Origin: Adiantum capillus-veneris
Lineage: Eukaryota; Streptophyta; Polypodiopsida; Polypodiales; Pteridaceae
DNA: 64,000 nucleotides
Reading direction: 5' to 3'
NCBI GenBank assembly: GCA_014529385.2
Contig: CM043965.1
Span: 11,274,412 to 11,338,411 of the forward strand
Shown here in pieces: positions 22,647 through 33,023 of this stretch; position 1 is the stretch's first letter; every line of letters starts with the position of its first letter. A model generated the notes under the pieces. The model was not told the DNA's origin and searched no databases. It saw only the letters and a list, made by a program, of their open reading frames with translations. The position numbers and the translations under genes are program-made.

Positions 22647-23567
22647 TGTTGGAGCCCCATTTGTCCAACTGTTGTAATGAGGCCATCTTGCAAAGCATAT
22701 CAAATTCCCATTTTATGTCAAAGACATCTTATCATTTTGATCCATTTGTCTGGGTTATGTAAAGATTAATCAGTTAGTCATGACTCAGATTTGTTCCCAC
22801 TTTGTAATAATGAGTAAGAGAACCCCATGTACATTTTTGAGCTAAGGTGACTAAAGTATAAAAGTCACCTTAGAACCATTTTTGAACAACATTGTTTTAA
22901 AATATTAATCCTGTGTCGTACGAGTCTGAGAGAGAGAGAGAGAGAGAATCTTATCCTCTTCGCTACACGCTTCTCCCTCACCGGATTCACGACGTGACTA
23001 CACCATCGCGGTAGTCTCTCCGAGAGCTACACACCCACGCCACGCATTCACATTTTTGAGCTGTTCGCGATCGATTCTTCCTCGAGCTTGTTTTGCTTGT
23101 AAGTAGCACAAACAGTGTCTGTTTTCAACAATCAAGTGCTTTATGGAATAAGAAAGAGATTATCTACACAGAGATACTCATGAACTTAAGTTTCGCCAAC
23201 TTTTGGATTATGACCTGTTAGTCTATCGCGACTGTATTAGAGATAACTAGGGTTCAAATCTGGTGAGATTAGACTTATAGGTAAGTATATCCTAGTGAGA
23301 GGATGGTGCCTAGAAGGTTTGATGCGATTCCGAGTTCATTGGAAGTGTAAACGGTGTTGTGAGAGGTTAGGGATAGAGTGGGTTGCATTCTACCAGGGTT
23401 AGTGATTGATGCATCATAAAAGTGCGTATGTGTAGATTGGTCTCAGCCTGACAAGCTAAAGAGATTGCCTACGTGCACCTACGGGTTAGCCGTGTCATCA
23501 GATGATAAGTATGTTGTCTGTGTTGTGCTTGTGAGTATGAATAGGGGAGTAGTTATGCCCTAAAACA
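22647..23567 (+). repeat. 3' LTR of the nested element (921 bp)
   Basis: It matches the 5' LTR closely; differences are scattered substitutions and a longer GA run at 22927-22946. It is followed by the ATCAT target duplication and then by the resumed older gypsy protease. Confidence 0.95.
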
Positions 23568-24470
23568 ATCATGGATGATCCTTGCAACAAAAAAAACATC
23601 AGGGGAGCTATACGGAGATTTTCCAAATGTAAGGGTGAGTATAGGGAACGTGAAAGATGACCAAAATTCTTTGTACAGGCGATGTCTATATACCCTCTTA
23701 TCCTTGGGCAGCCATACATCATGGCTACTCGTATAGAAACGAAGGTGATGGATGATGGGTTGGCTTATGCTAGGATAAGGAGCATGGATGGGAGGCATGC
23801 AGTACAATTCCTTACTGGTTGTGTGGACCATGAAAGGAATCATGAAAGTTTTAGAGAGCAACCCTTGCCAAAGATAAACAAAGAATTTAAGGACTACAGA
23901 GATATGAGGGGTTTTGGCCATGTACCATTGTAGAGCGGGATTTTTGTGGTACAAGGAGATAAAAACTCTTGCATGATGTATATGTATGGCAAATGTTCTC
24001 TACAAGTTTTATAGGATTAACAAACTATGGATCTATTGCTTTTACAAAGTGTGAGGACTTAAAGTGGGGTGAACAACAACATGTAAATACTGTACACAGA
24101 AGGGTTTGAGAATCAATGGTTTGATAGAAGTTGATGAATGCATTGTAGGTGTGTTTGATGAGTGTTAATTTGTGGATACCATGCAAGACTTGAATCCTTT
24201 AGTGGATTCCAATTTGTGCATAGGAAATGAGGTTGTGAAGGTATGCTCAATAGAAACGTACAAAGTCAATGAGGATTTAGAAAATGGTCAAGGTGTTGAT
24301 GTACAAGTGGAGACCAAGTATAAGTCTATGGAAAAGAAAGTGAAACTAGTGGCATTACCTCTACCAAAGGGAGTGCACACTGCACAGATAAGATGGAGCA
24401 AGCTTCTTTGTAGCCTAGTCTTCATGACCCGAGAAAGATTGGGAATAAGTTTACACATGATACCTTGAAG
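23568..24470 (+). pseudogene. old Ty3/gypsy element, rest of protease and linker
   Basis: Reading resumes after the insertion. The frame at 23682-23932 gives YPLILGQPYIMATRIETKVM and ARIRSMDGRHAVQFLTG, the C-terminal half of the retropepsin region begun at 5050-5211. Stops and frame changes are frequent between 23573 and 23680. A linker ORF (24172-24468) follows. Confidence 0.7.
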
Positions 24471-26132
24471 GAGTTAAAGATTGGTTGCAAGGACAATTTG
24501 AAAAATATTGAAAGAATATTCTTTGAAGAAACTCTTACCAAACATGGAAAGGCTTTTATATTTGCGCTGCATGAGATAGGGTGTGTTGATCCATTCATTG
24601 TTGTTGCTATAGTGATCTTCACTATCCCTCATGTACCTTGGAACTTGAGGCCTATTCCAGTTCCAAAGGCTCATTTGCCAAAACTAATTGAGCTGCTTAA
24701 TGAAAAGATCAAGAAGGGTATTTTGGAGCCTTCGTGTGCTCCATATTTAAACAGGTGGTTCACAGTTCCAAAGAAAAATGGTTCTTTATGCTTTATTTAG
24801 GATATATAACCTGTGAACAATGTTACAATTGAAAATGTGGGTACATCTCATTTGTAGATGAGTTTGCAGAGGCATTTGCAAGAAGGGAAATATATTCTAT
24901 GGGGGATTTGCACTTAGGGTATGATCAGTTCCAACTAGCAATGGAAAGCACGAACCTAGCCACCCTGAGGATACCTTTGAGTTTGATAAGTATGTGCATC
25001 TTACATTAGGGGCACCTAATTCAATTGCACATATGATGAATGGTATGAACAGAGTCCTACGTGACTTCATATATCAAACTACAATGCCCTTTCTTGATGA
25101 TGTGCCAATCAAAGGATATGATGTAAATGATATAGACGTGAGGGGGTGCCACAAGTATGTGGAAAATCATATCAATGACTATGATAAGAACTTGTCAAGG
25201 TTGTAAAAAGTGAACCTTACCTTGTTTGGGCAAAAGTCGGTGTTTGGTGTGAGTGAAGTTCTTATTGTGGGACATATGTGCGGTCCATATGGTAGAAATA
25301 CTTGTCCAACAAAGATTGATGTAATTCAAAGAATGAAAGAGATATGTGTAAATGTAACTAAGGTTCGAAGGTTGTTGAATGCATGTGTGTTCTATGCTAT
25401 TTGGATTCCAAACTATGTGCATGTGGCGGAACATTTGTACCAACTCTTGAGAAAGAACCAAAAATTACAAAGGAAAGAAATGAATACACATGCCATGAGA
25501 AAATTAAAAAAATTGATGCTTATGTCTCCAACTTTAAGGAAAGTAAACTATGAATGTGGAAGATATGTAATTGTGACACTGGATACTAGCCCCACAAGAA
25601 TTGGATGGGTGATTGGGCAAGATGATGATGATGGCAAGCGGTATATGGTGAGATTTGGAGTAAAGGTCCTAAGTACTCATCAATGCGACTATCCACACGT
25701 CAAAACAGAGTTATGAGAGTAGTCACAACATTGAAATGTAACAAAGAGTATTTGATAGAAGAAAATGGAATAGTGGACACTGATTCTCGGCCCCTTCTTG
25801 GAATGATCACAAGCTGCTCAACTCCCCGCATTGCAATATTGAGATGGATTGCCTACATAAAATCCTTAGATCCAAAATTTAGGCATATTGTAGGGAAAGA
25901 TAATCCAATTGTTGCCGATATTCTTTCAAGAGCAAGGTATGAAAATGAAGAAGACATGGTTGTCAAGGGAGATGATGTAGGAACGAGGTTCTATAGTATC
26001 TCTCATGCCATGGGGATCATGTTTTCCTCTCAAATGCACTTGAGTCATTTACAAAGGACCTATATCAAGGTGACTGGTGGCTCATTAAATGCCATATATG
26101 AGCACTTTGACAAGGCAAGAAGGGTGGACTAA
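24471..26132 (+). pseudogene. old Ty3/gypsy element, reverse transcriptase and RNase H
   Basis: Reverse transcriptase motifs are clear: LRPIPVPKAHLPKLIELL, RWFTVPKKNGSLCFI (24747-24798), HMMNGMNRVLRDF, and the catalytic MPFLDDVPIKG (25085-25117). GHMCGPYGR follows, then VRRLLNACVFYAIWIPNY. RNase H-like text includes VIVTLDTSPTRIGWVIGQ (near 25567) and the tethering region FRHIVGKDNPIVADILSRA (near 25880-25935). Stops at 24800, 24858 and 25204 and a frame change near 25700 break it. This family (FLDD box, HGxEINLMS protease) differs from that of the nested element. Confidence 0.8.
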
Positions 26133-26150
26133 TCAAGAGTTCAAAAGAAT

Positions 26151-26952
26151 ATGAAGAAAGGCCTATGGATGCTTTTTGAAAGATGGGTACTTATGGAAGC
26201 ATCCAAAACAAAGAAATGGAATTCCGTTGAGGTCTTGAATGATAAGGACACTCAAAGTGAGCTTATCAAAAAGTTTCATGAGAGTATTTATGTTGGACAT
26301 AGAGGTGTATGGGCCACCTTTACTAAGATGAAAGAGAGGCATTGGTTGAAAGGTATGTATAAAGATGTATCTCACTTTGTGGAGTCTTGTGAAACCTATC
26401 CAATGTATTTTAATGTATGTTATTGTGATGGGTTGCACCCTACTTACCCATTGGCCATGCAATAGATGTGGTTACAATGCCATTGGGCTTATGGAAAATG
26501 AGATACATAGTGCTTGCACGAGAATACCTAACCAACTAAGTTGAAGGTCGTGCTGTAAGAACAAAAAGCATAGAAGGGAATTGTAAGCTCCTCTTGAATG
26601 ATGTGATTAGCCGTTATGGCTACGTTGAGAAACTAACATTAGACAGGGGTGAGTTGGATGCCGACAAAACCAAGGAATTTTTCTCTAGGATGGGCATTAA
26701 ACTTGGTCTCACTACTACATGCAATCCTAAGGGAAATGGAGAATCAGAGCGTGGCATCCTCCTATCTTTAAAGTTTTGGCTAAGGCTTGCAAGGGCAAAC
26801 TCCGAGAGTTGCCTAGGTTACTGCCGTATGCTTTATGGGCTGATCGTACAACTCATAGCTCAGATACTAGTTATATACCTTTTGAGTTGATGTACGGTCA
26901 GAAACCTATAATGCCAATTGAGGATGTGATTCCCACATGGAATGTCATTTAG
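26151..26952 (+). pseudogene. old Ty3/gypsy element, integrase, truncated
   Basis: An H2C2 module (HESIYVGHRG … HFVESCETY, the second Cys lost) lies at 26275-26400. A decayed core follows, with LTLDRGELDADKTKEFFSRM (26633-26692) and a Glu in GNGESERG. The tail LPYALWADRTTHSSDTSYIP leads to FELMYGQKP and a stop at about 26950. The element ends abruptly where amidohydrolase-like sequence begins (about 26944), so its 3' LTR is missing. Confidence 0.75.
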
Positions 26953-27076
26953 AAAAGAAGGGGCACATCCCACAAAATCAACGGCACCAGGTATCTCCTT
27001 TGACTTGACATATAAAGAATTTTTGTTATTAGATGAAAGTAGCCCATACTTAATAGACATGCAAAGAAATTCTTTA
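26944..27076 (-). pseudogene. amidohydrolase pseudogene, 3' fragment
   Basis: The minus strand reads EIPGAVDFVGCAPSF, matching [15 protein letters not shown] in the last exon of the intact gene (37640-37690). The next 70 bp match its intron 5 near 38300-38350 (ATTAGATGAAAGTA). The exon-intron joint is lost, so this is a deleted copy. The other half lies at 35119-35672, beyond the CACTA element. Confidence 0.75.
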
Positions 27077-27097
27077 TACTATGGGAGAATGGTGTTG

Positions 27098-27244
27098 TTA
27101 CCGCACAACATTACTGCATAAGAGGAGAGAGAGAGCTGCAAGAAAGAGAAAGATTGTATGGTGCAGACCCACTGGCGCGTTTCCCAGTTTTACCACGAGT
27201 ATTACCGCATTTATTACCGCCATCATAACCGCCGAAATTACCGC
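27098..27244. repeat. left subterminal motif cluster (ATTACCGC)
   Basis: Copies or one-base variants of ATTACCGC are at 27097-27104, 27110-27117, 27201-27208, 27213-27220, 27225-27232 and 27237-27244, all in one orientation. In En/Spm elements such subterminal repeats bind the TNPA protein. Confidence 0.7.
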
Positions 27245-27333
27245 ACCCGGAAAAGAATGCAAGTGGCCCATTCCTCTCTCACTTTTCCCTTTCTATAAAT
27301 CCTATTCTATTTTGTTACTTTTCAAAAATTGGT

Positions 27334-27779
27334 ACCCCCTTTTTGCATGGAGTGTAAGAAATCCCATTCTCATTGGGATTTTTAGTACCTCTCTTCTCTT
27401 TGCTTGCCTCATCTATTGGTATGATTCTCCTACTCTACTCATTTGTACTCCATGAGATTCTATATCAAAAAATATTTTGTTTCCACTTCAAAATCTTATG
27501 TCAACTATGCATTCATATAGAAATGGCAAGCGAACGATGATCAAAATTGTATTGTCACCCCCTTTTTTCACGGAGTGTAAGAAATCCCATTCTCATTGGT
27601 ATTTTTAGTACCTCTCTTCTCTTTGCTTGCCTCATCTATTGGTATGATTCTCCTACTCTGCTCATTTGTACTCCATGAGATTCTATAAACAAAAATATTT
27701 TGTTTCCACCTCAAAATCTTATGTCAACTATGCATTCATATGGAAATGGCAAGCGAACGATGATCAAAATTGTATTGTC
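27334..27779. repeat. two-copy tandem duplication, period 223 bp
   Basis: 27334-27555 and 27556-27779 are near-identical (AGTGTAAGAAATCCCATTC recurs 223 bp apart). It lies inside the CACTA element, in the 3' region of the transposase gene. Confidence 0.9.
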
Positions 27780-27851
27780 TTGCGTTCATAAACAAATAGC
27801 CCTTTTGTACAGCATAAGTAGAGAAAGAAGTCAAAATCCAAAAGATATTTA

Positions 27852-28097
27852 TTAATTTTCATCCTCCAAGAGATCTCTACAAGTGCTTACATCCATGTCC
27901 AACCCCATGGTAGATAAATAAACAAATAAATCTATTGATTCATCCTCTATAGCCTCTCCTATTGAATCATCATCATCCTCTCCATCCTCGTCCTCCTCCT
28001 CACTATGGTTGGTTATTGGAAATGGTTGGTTCTCCTCGACCTCAACTGCATCATCATCATTGGCGTCTTCTTGAGATGGTATGGTGGGATTTGCCAA
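27852..28097 (-). CDS. acidic C-terminal exon of the CACTA transposase (possible)
   Basis: An 81-codon minus-strand ORF with a long Glu/Asp run (EEEDEDGEDDDDSIGEAIED). Acidic tails are common after the DUF4216-like region of plant CACTA transposases. It lies just downstream of that region on the same strand, so it is probably the last exon; splice sites were not resolved. Confidence 0.45.
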   Translation of the reverse strand: MANPTIPSQEDANDDDAVEVEENQPFPITNHSEEEDEDGEDDDDSIGEAIEDESIDLFVYLSTMGLDMDVSTCRDLLEDEN

Positions 28098-28189
28098 AGT
28101 CTCTATGTTTGTATCTGCAAAGATAGATCTGTTCCGTGGTGTGACTGGAATAACATACCATAGTCGTCTTCAATACATACAAGGCACAC

Positions 28190-31100
28190 AAAACACCTGT
28201 AGGTCATAGAGCAAACAACAACATGAATGTAGTTTTGTATGTATCATATAATGTTTTAGTGAGTTGCACATGGAATTTATCTGCTCACAACTACTAGGTT
28301 GCACCAAGTTGTCGGTCTTCCCGCGATGAAATTGCCTGGAGTCTACCATATATAGTCCATTCTCATGTCTCTTAACCTCACCCGCAAACCATCGGCAGTC
28401 AAAGAGATATTTGTGAAATGTTCTTAAATCCACTTTGATTATCATTTCTATTGTTCCACATTCCCTCACCTCTTGTGTTGTCGTGTCAAAGTTGCCCATA
28501 ACTCCACTATCGTGAGTGGTTCGACGCTCATCTATCTTGTGGGTTCGAAAATGACGTCCTTCGGACCACATAGAGTTGAATGTGAAGGCCTGCAAAAACC
28601 AATCAAGATAGATGAGAGAGAGAGAGAGAGAGAGGTGACACACATCCACACACACACACACTCGCACATACACACTAAACACATTGAGTATATTACCCTT
28701 GGTAGACATCCTCGCGCGTACTCCCATTCTTTAGGGCTTATTTGTTCTCCTTGTGCCTTGTCCTTGGTCATGGCATTGTGTATCCACCCAACTAGAATTA
28801 GATCAGGGTATTTGGCAAGCTCTTTAGGAAAGGGAGGTGCTAGCCTACCGCCATGCGACCTCTTCCATGCTTCCCTCTCCCATTCTCTCATTGTACGCAC
28901 CTCCACATACATATCCACCCATTTTCCCATGATGGGAGCATTGAGTAGACAATGGTTGTTGACTATGGCTTGAAATTCCCTATCCAAAATCAAGAGAGAA
29001 CCTTTCCCACTTGGAATTTTTGCATGTTTTTTTGGATCCTCTTCCTCTGTCCGTAAACGAGGCAATGATGGGTCTATTGTGAAAAGATATTGAGAGACAT
29101 ACACAAAAGCCTCTTGTAAAATCCAACCCTCTGCCATGCTTGCCTGAACACATGTACATGAAACCATTAGTGATTAAAGTAACTAATAAAAAGCGTTGTG
29201 AATACAATCCAATCCTAATAAATTTTAACGCTTAAGATCGATGAATACCTCTGGTTATGATCGTAGCCTTACAAAGTCTTTCAAGGTCTTTAGGAACCTC
29301 TCAAGAAAGAACATCCACCTGGAGTGAACCACACCACAAATGGCTATTTCCTCAACAAGATGGAGCAATAGGTGAACTTGGCTAACAAGGATAGAACGTG
29401 GGAATGCATCCTTAATAGCACAAGTTGCTTCAATCGCTAGAAGTCGAGCTGTTGGAATGGCTGAAACTTCGATTTCTTTGGAACTCACAAACCTGTAACC
29501 AAAAAACCCTTCATAATCTTCATAGTAAAGTTAGTCTTCAAGTAAAGTTTAGGAGGGAGGATCAAATGTTCTATACCTGACAACGTCTCCCACCTTGAAT
29601 ATTGCAGTCTTTACCTTCATGTCCGCAAATCCACTAATGCTAATTGGAAGCACAAACTATTGCACAAACAAAAAGACTTTTTAGTATCCAAAACCCTAAA
29701 CCACATACACACACACTCACATATACACACACACACATTACCTGAAGAATCTTGTGACAATCATGGGATTTGAGCCCATACAGTTGTGTGGATCCTCCTT
29801 TCTTAGTTTTAGTGAAGGCACCCTTGAGCGAACGCATATAACCTGTTGGAGGACGGATGGATGCAATGACTTGTTTCATCCGCTCTTGATCCACCCTTGA
29901 TAGAATCCAAGGTGCCTTTGGAAGAACCATCTTCCCCCGAGGCCCCATGCGAGGTGTGGCCGAAGGAGGGAGCCTCCTTATGGCCCTCATGTCCTCTCTA
30001 GCCCCCAATGAATCTTTCTTGCCTACTATGTGATCCCATATAGCTTGCCCAACATTTTTGAACACATGCATTGGATCCAATAGGTGTTGGATTTTTAATG
30101 AAGCCCAATAGGGTAGTGATAAGAAAATAGAGTACCTAGACATACCCCTAGGTGGATCATTGGGAGGAGGCAATGTGCTGTGATGCTCGTTCCAATGTCT
30201 TGCCCAATCGGCCATGGTCCAATGGAGTGGCTCCATCCCATTGCACGGTGGAGCATAAGATGGATGTGTGGGCGGCAAGAAGCGATGGTTATTGGGGTAG
30301 ATCACCTTACCAAGTAGAGCGGGTCTCTCTGTCACGAGTGAGGGTCCACAAGTTGGGCATGTCCTATGTCCAGATGTCGATAGTCCTACAAAAACAAAAG
30401 ACATAACCGTATATAAGTGACCAATGCAAAGACATTAAAGAGCGTCACAAAGTATAAGCTTACCAGAAATCTCTCCAAGCCCGGGGTAATCATGCATGGT
30501 CCACATGAGAATGCACTTGATCATTGTGCACCGATCACGAAGTGGTCTTGATACATCAAAAACATCTATGCCGTTCCATAGCTCTTGAAGTTCTTCAATC
30601 AAAGGTGCTAAATATACATCCATGTTCTTCACCTTGTGTTTTCCTGGGACTAAAAGAGAGAGCAAAATGTTCCCCTTCTTGGTTGACTCCCATGGTGGAA
30701 TGTTGTAGTTCACAACAACCACTAGCCAAGTACTCCATGAGGTAGACCGATGCCCAAATGGGTTTACCCCATCACTAGCCAGACCAAGCCTCAAGTTGAG
30801 GAGGCTCTTCTCTAAACTCCGGCCATGTCTGCTCAATGTGTTGCCATGCCGGCGAGTCAGCTGGCACTCTCATAACCCCATCGGTGGAGCGGTTTGTCAT
30901 ATGCCATGTAAGAAGCTCGCTTGTTCCTTTGGTGTTGAACATGTGCTTGATGCAGGGAATGAGGGGGAAATGACGAAGAACCTTGCGAGGTATTGTGGTT
31001 CCTTGCATTCTCTCTTTGTACCTTGATTCTCCCCACACGGAGCAAGCATCAAGCCTTGCATGTTCATTGCGGAATAGCACGCAATCATTGACACATGCAT

Positions 31101-31400
31101 GTATACGATCATAGTCCATCCCAAGCCCTGTCACCACCTGTCGTGCCTTCCTTCGATTTTCTAGAAGATGATTTCCTTTAGGCATCATCTTTCCTAATAG
31201 CCTATGACATAATGAAATAACACTCGTTATTGCATATAACCACGAAAAAAACTCACAACTAACACTTATTACACTTAAACGTACCTCAATAGTGCATCGA
31301 CCCCTGCATTGCTCCATCCAAACATTGCTTGAATATTCAATATCTCAAGAGACGCTCGTACCCACGTCATCCCAATCGTCCCAATCGTCCTGCACACACG
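28190..31400 (-). pseudogene. CACTA transposase (Tnp2/Transposase_21, DUF4218, DUF4216)
   Basis: Exons read right to left. MFGWSNAGVDALLRY lies near 31280-31325. KGNHLLENRRKARQVV through VNDCVLFRNEHARLDACSVWG lies near 31030-31190. PRKVLRHFPLIPCIKHMF leads into LRLGLASDGVNPFGHRS (30730-30790), followed by VVVNYNIPPWESTKKGNILL and MDVYLAPLIEEL. RTCPTCGPSLVTERPAL and DPMHVFKNVGQAIWDHI lie at 29740-30370. A DUF4218-like block HLLLHLVEEIAICGVVHSRW lies near 29300-29370, and a DUF4216-like block (YLFDCRWFAGEV) near 28370-28410. A frameshift near 30800 separates the first two large parts. Order and content match plant CACTA transposases of about 1,000 residues. Confidence 0.82.
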
Positions 31401-31536
31401 ACCACACACTAAATAAGAAAAAGAAAAATCAAGAATGTTGGTACTGACATGAATGACACTCATTAAAGATAGAGGGGAGTGGTTACAAGAGGTCATGCAG
31501 TCGGCATAACCTCAATGTCTCATCAGAGAGATATTG

Positions 31537-31580
31537 GCGGTAATACCGGCGGTAAATGGCGCGGTAATATACGCGGTAAT
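31537..31580. promoter_or_regulatory. central GCGGTAAT cluster between divergent CACTA genes
   Basis: Copies at 31537, 31549 (one variant), 31561 and 31573 sit exactly 12 bp apart. They lie just upstream of the transposase N-terminal exon and about 1.4 kb upstream of the second gene. The spacing of one helical turn plus, and identity with the subterminal motif, suggest binding by the element's own DNA-binding protein. TATATAAA on the plus strand follows at about 31599. Confidence 0.6.
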
Positions 31581-31819
31581 ATTTCAGGCAAATTTTTTTA
31601 TATAAAGGGGGCACCTGCGTGCCCTCGCGAAATTGAATGCCAAAAATTCAAAATCGACCTCCTCTTCAGCGCGGGCATGTTTCCCTCTCCATCTCCAAGC
31701 TCTCTCTCCTTCTCCCTCTCCATCTCCAACCTCTATTACTCTCTTCATCTCCATCCCCACCATATCCTTCGACCGAGGTCACGAATGTAAGTGCTCAAAC
31801 TCTCTCTCTTTCTTCTCGT

Positions 31820-32880
31820 TCTTCTACACACACACACATGCACACACACACACAATGCATACACACACATGCACTAACATGCACACACATTGTACACACA
31901 CGCACACACACACACACACACAAAATTTTGTGCACAATCACACACTAATGCCCGCATTAGTGCGTGCATGCGTTACAAGCACACACTAATGCTTCCATTA
32001 GGGTGTGCTTGTGCATGAATTAGTGTGTAAACACACTAATGCATGCACAAGTACACACTAATGCAAGCATTAGTGTGTGCATGCATTAGTTAGTTTTTAC
32101 ACACTATTTTGTCCACAAATTACACACTAATGCCGCACTAGTTAGTTTTTACACACTAATGCCCGTATTAGTGTGTGCATACATTATACACACACGCATT
32201 AGTTAGTTTCTACACACTAATTTGTGTCCATGCACACACTAATGCAAGCATTAGTGTGTGCATGCATTATACACACACTAATGCTTGCATTAGTGTGTGA
32301 TTGTACACAAACTAGTGTGTTTTCACACACTATTTTGTGCACAATGCATGCATTATACACACACACACACACACTAAAACACTATTTTGTGCACAATGCA
32401 TGCATTATACACACACACACTAATGCTTGCATTAGTGTGTGCATGCATTAGTGTGTTTCTACACACTAATTTGTGCCCAAGAACACACTAATGCAAGCGT
32501 TAGTGTGTGCATACCTCTCTAATACACACCAATGCATGCATGCATTGGTGTGTTTTCACACACTAATTAGTGCACAAGCACACACTAATGCAAGCATTAG
32601 TGTGTGCACGCGTTACAAGCACACACTAACGCTTGCATTAGTGTGTGCTTGGGCATGCATTAATATACCAAAACATACCTCTATTAGCATTAACATACCA
32701 AAACATACCTCCATGTGGGTGTGCGATGAAGTTGATTGAGACCCCAATGGTCACCGAGAAGCCCAACGGTAGATTAAGGTCCAACACACACACACTAGAT
32801 TAATTTCTTTGCCACACACTAACGCACACACACAATAGATCAATTAGAAGCACACACACACACACACTCTAAATGGATGC
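31820..32880. repeat. palindrome-rich AC/GT array built on CACTAATGC
   Basis: Alternating (AC)n runs and palindromes of the form CACACTAATGC-AA-GCATTAGTGTG recur. They lie near 32055, 32152, 32238, 32275, 32417, 32483, 32579 and 32620, with partial copies elsewhere. Each palindrome has CACTA at one end and TAGTG at the other. Translations of this region (His/Thr-rich) are artefacts. Confidence 0.85.
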
Positions 32881-33023
32881 AAAAAAAACAAGCACATAAA
32901 CCATTTCTTAAATAGGAGATAAAAAGAATCTTATGCAGGGAGGAATCCTATGCAAGGAAGAATCTCACTTTGACTAGAATCCAATGTTAATTAGGGTCCC
33001 TTTTTTTTGTGAAATTGTAGGAT

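Larger units (their letters stand above)
5212..23567 (+). mobile_element. 18.4 kb Ty3/gypsy LTR retrotransposon nested in an older gypsy
   Basis: Near-identical LTRs (5212-6128 and 22647-23567) start TGTTGG and end AAAACA. They are flanked by a perfect 5 bp target duplication ATCAT (5207-5211 and 23568-23572). A tRNA-Asp-type primer site follows the 5' LTR and a purine tract precedes the 3' LTR. Order: leader, gag, protease, reverse transcriptase, RNase H, integrase, second retropepsin-like domain, 2.8 kb non-coding block, large accessory ORF. There is no chromodomain. Size, primer type and the extra 3' ORF fit the non-chromovirus (Tat/Athila-like) side of plant Ty3/gypsy, but the exact lineage is inference. 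About ten in-frame stops and several frameshifts make this copy defective. Confidence 0.95.

Noticed and set aside
26860-27060. Minus-strand 66-codon ORF as a separate gene
   Set aside because: Its recognisable part is the amidohydrolase exon fragment and the rest is gypsy antisense.
30152-30406. Plus-strand ORFs opposite the CACTA transposase (also 28473-28973, 30524-30745)
   Set aside because: They are antisense shadows of recognisable transposase exons.
31633-32739. His/Thr-rich ORFs such as 31633-31989 and 32224-32451
   Set aside because: They are translations of AC runs and the CACTAATGC palindromes.
31820-32880. Regularly repeated units considered as a CRISPR array
   Set aside because: Units are palindromes of variable spacing with AC-rich fill, no unique spacers of even length, and the context is a plant transposon.
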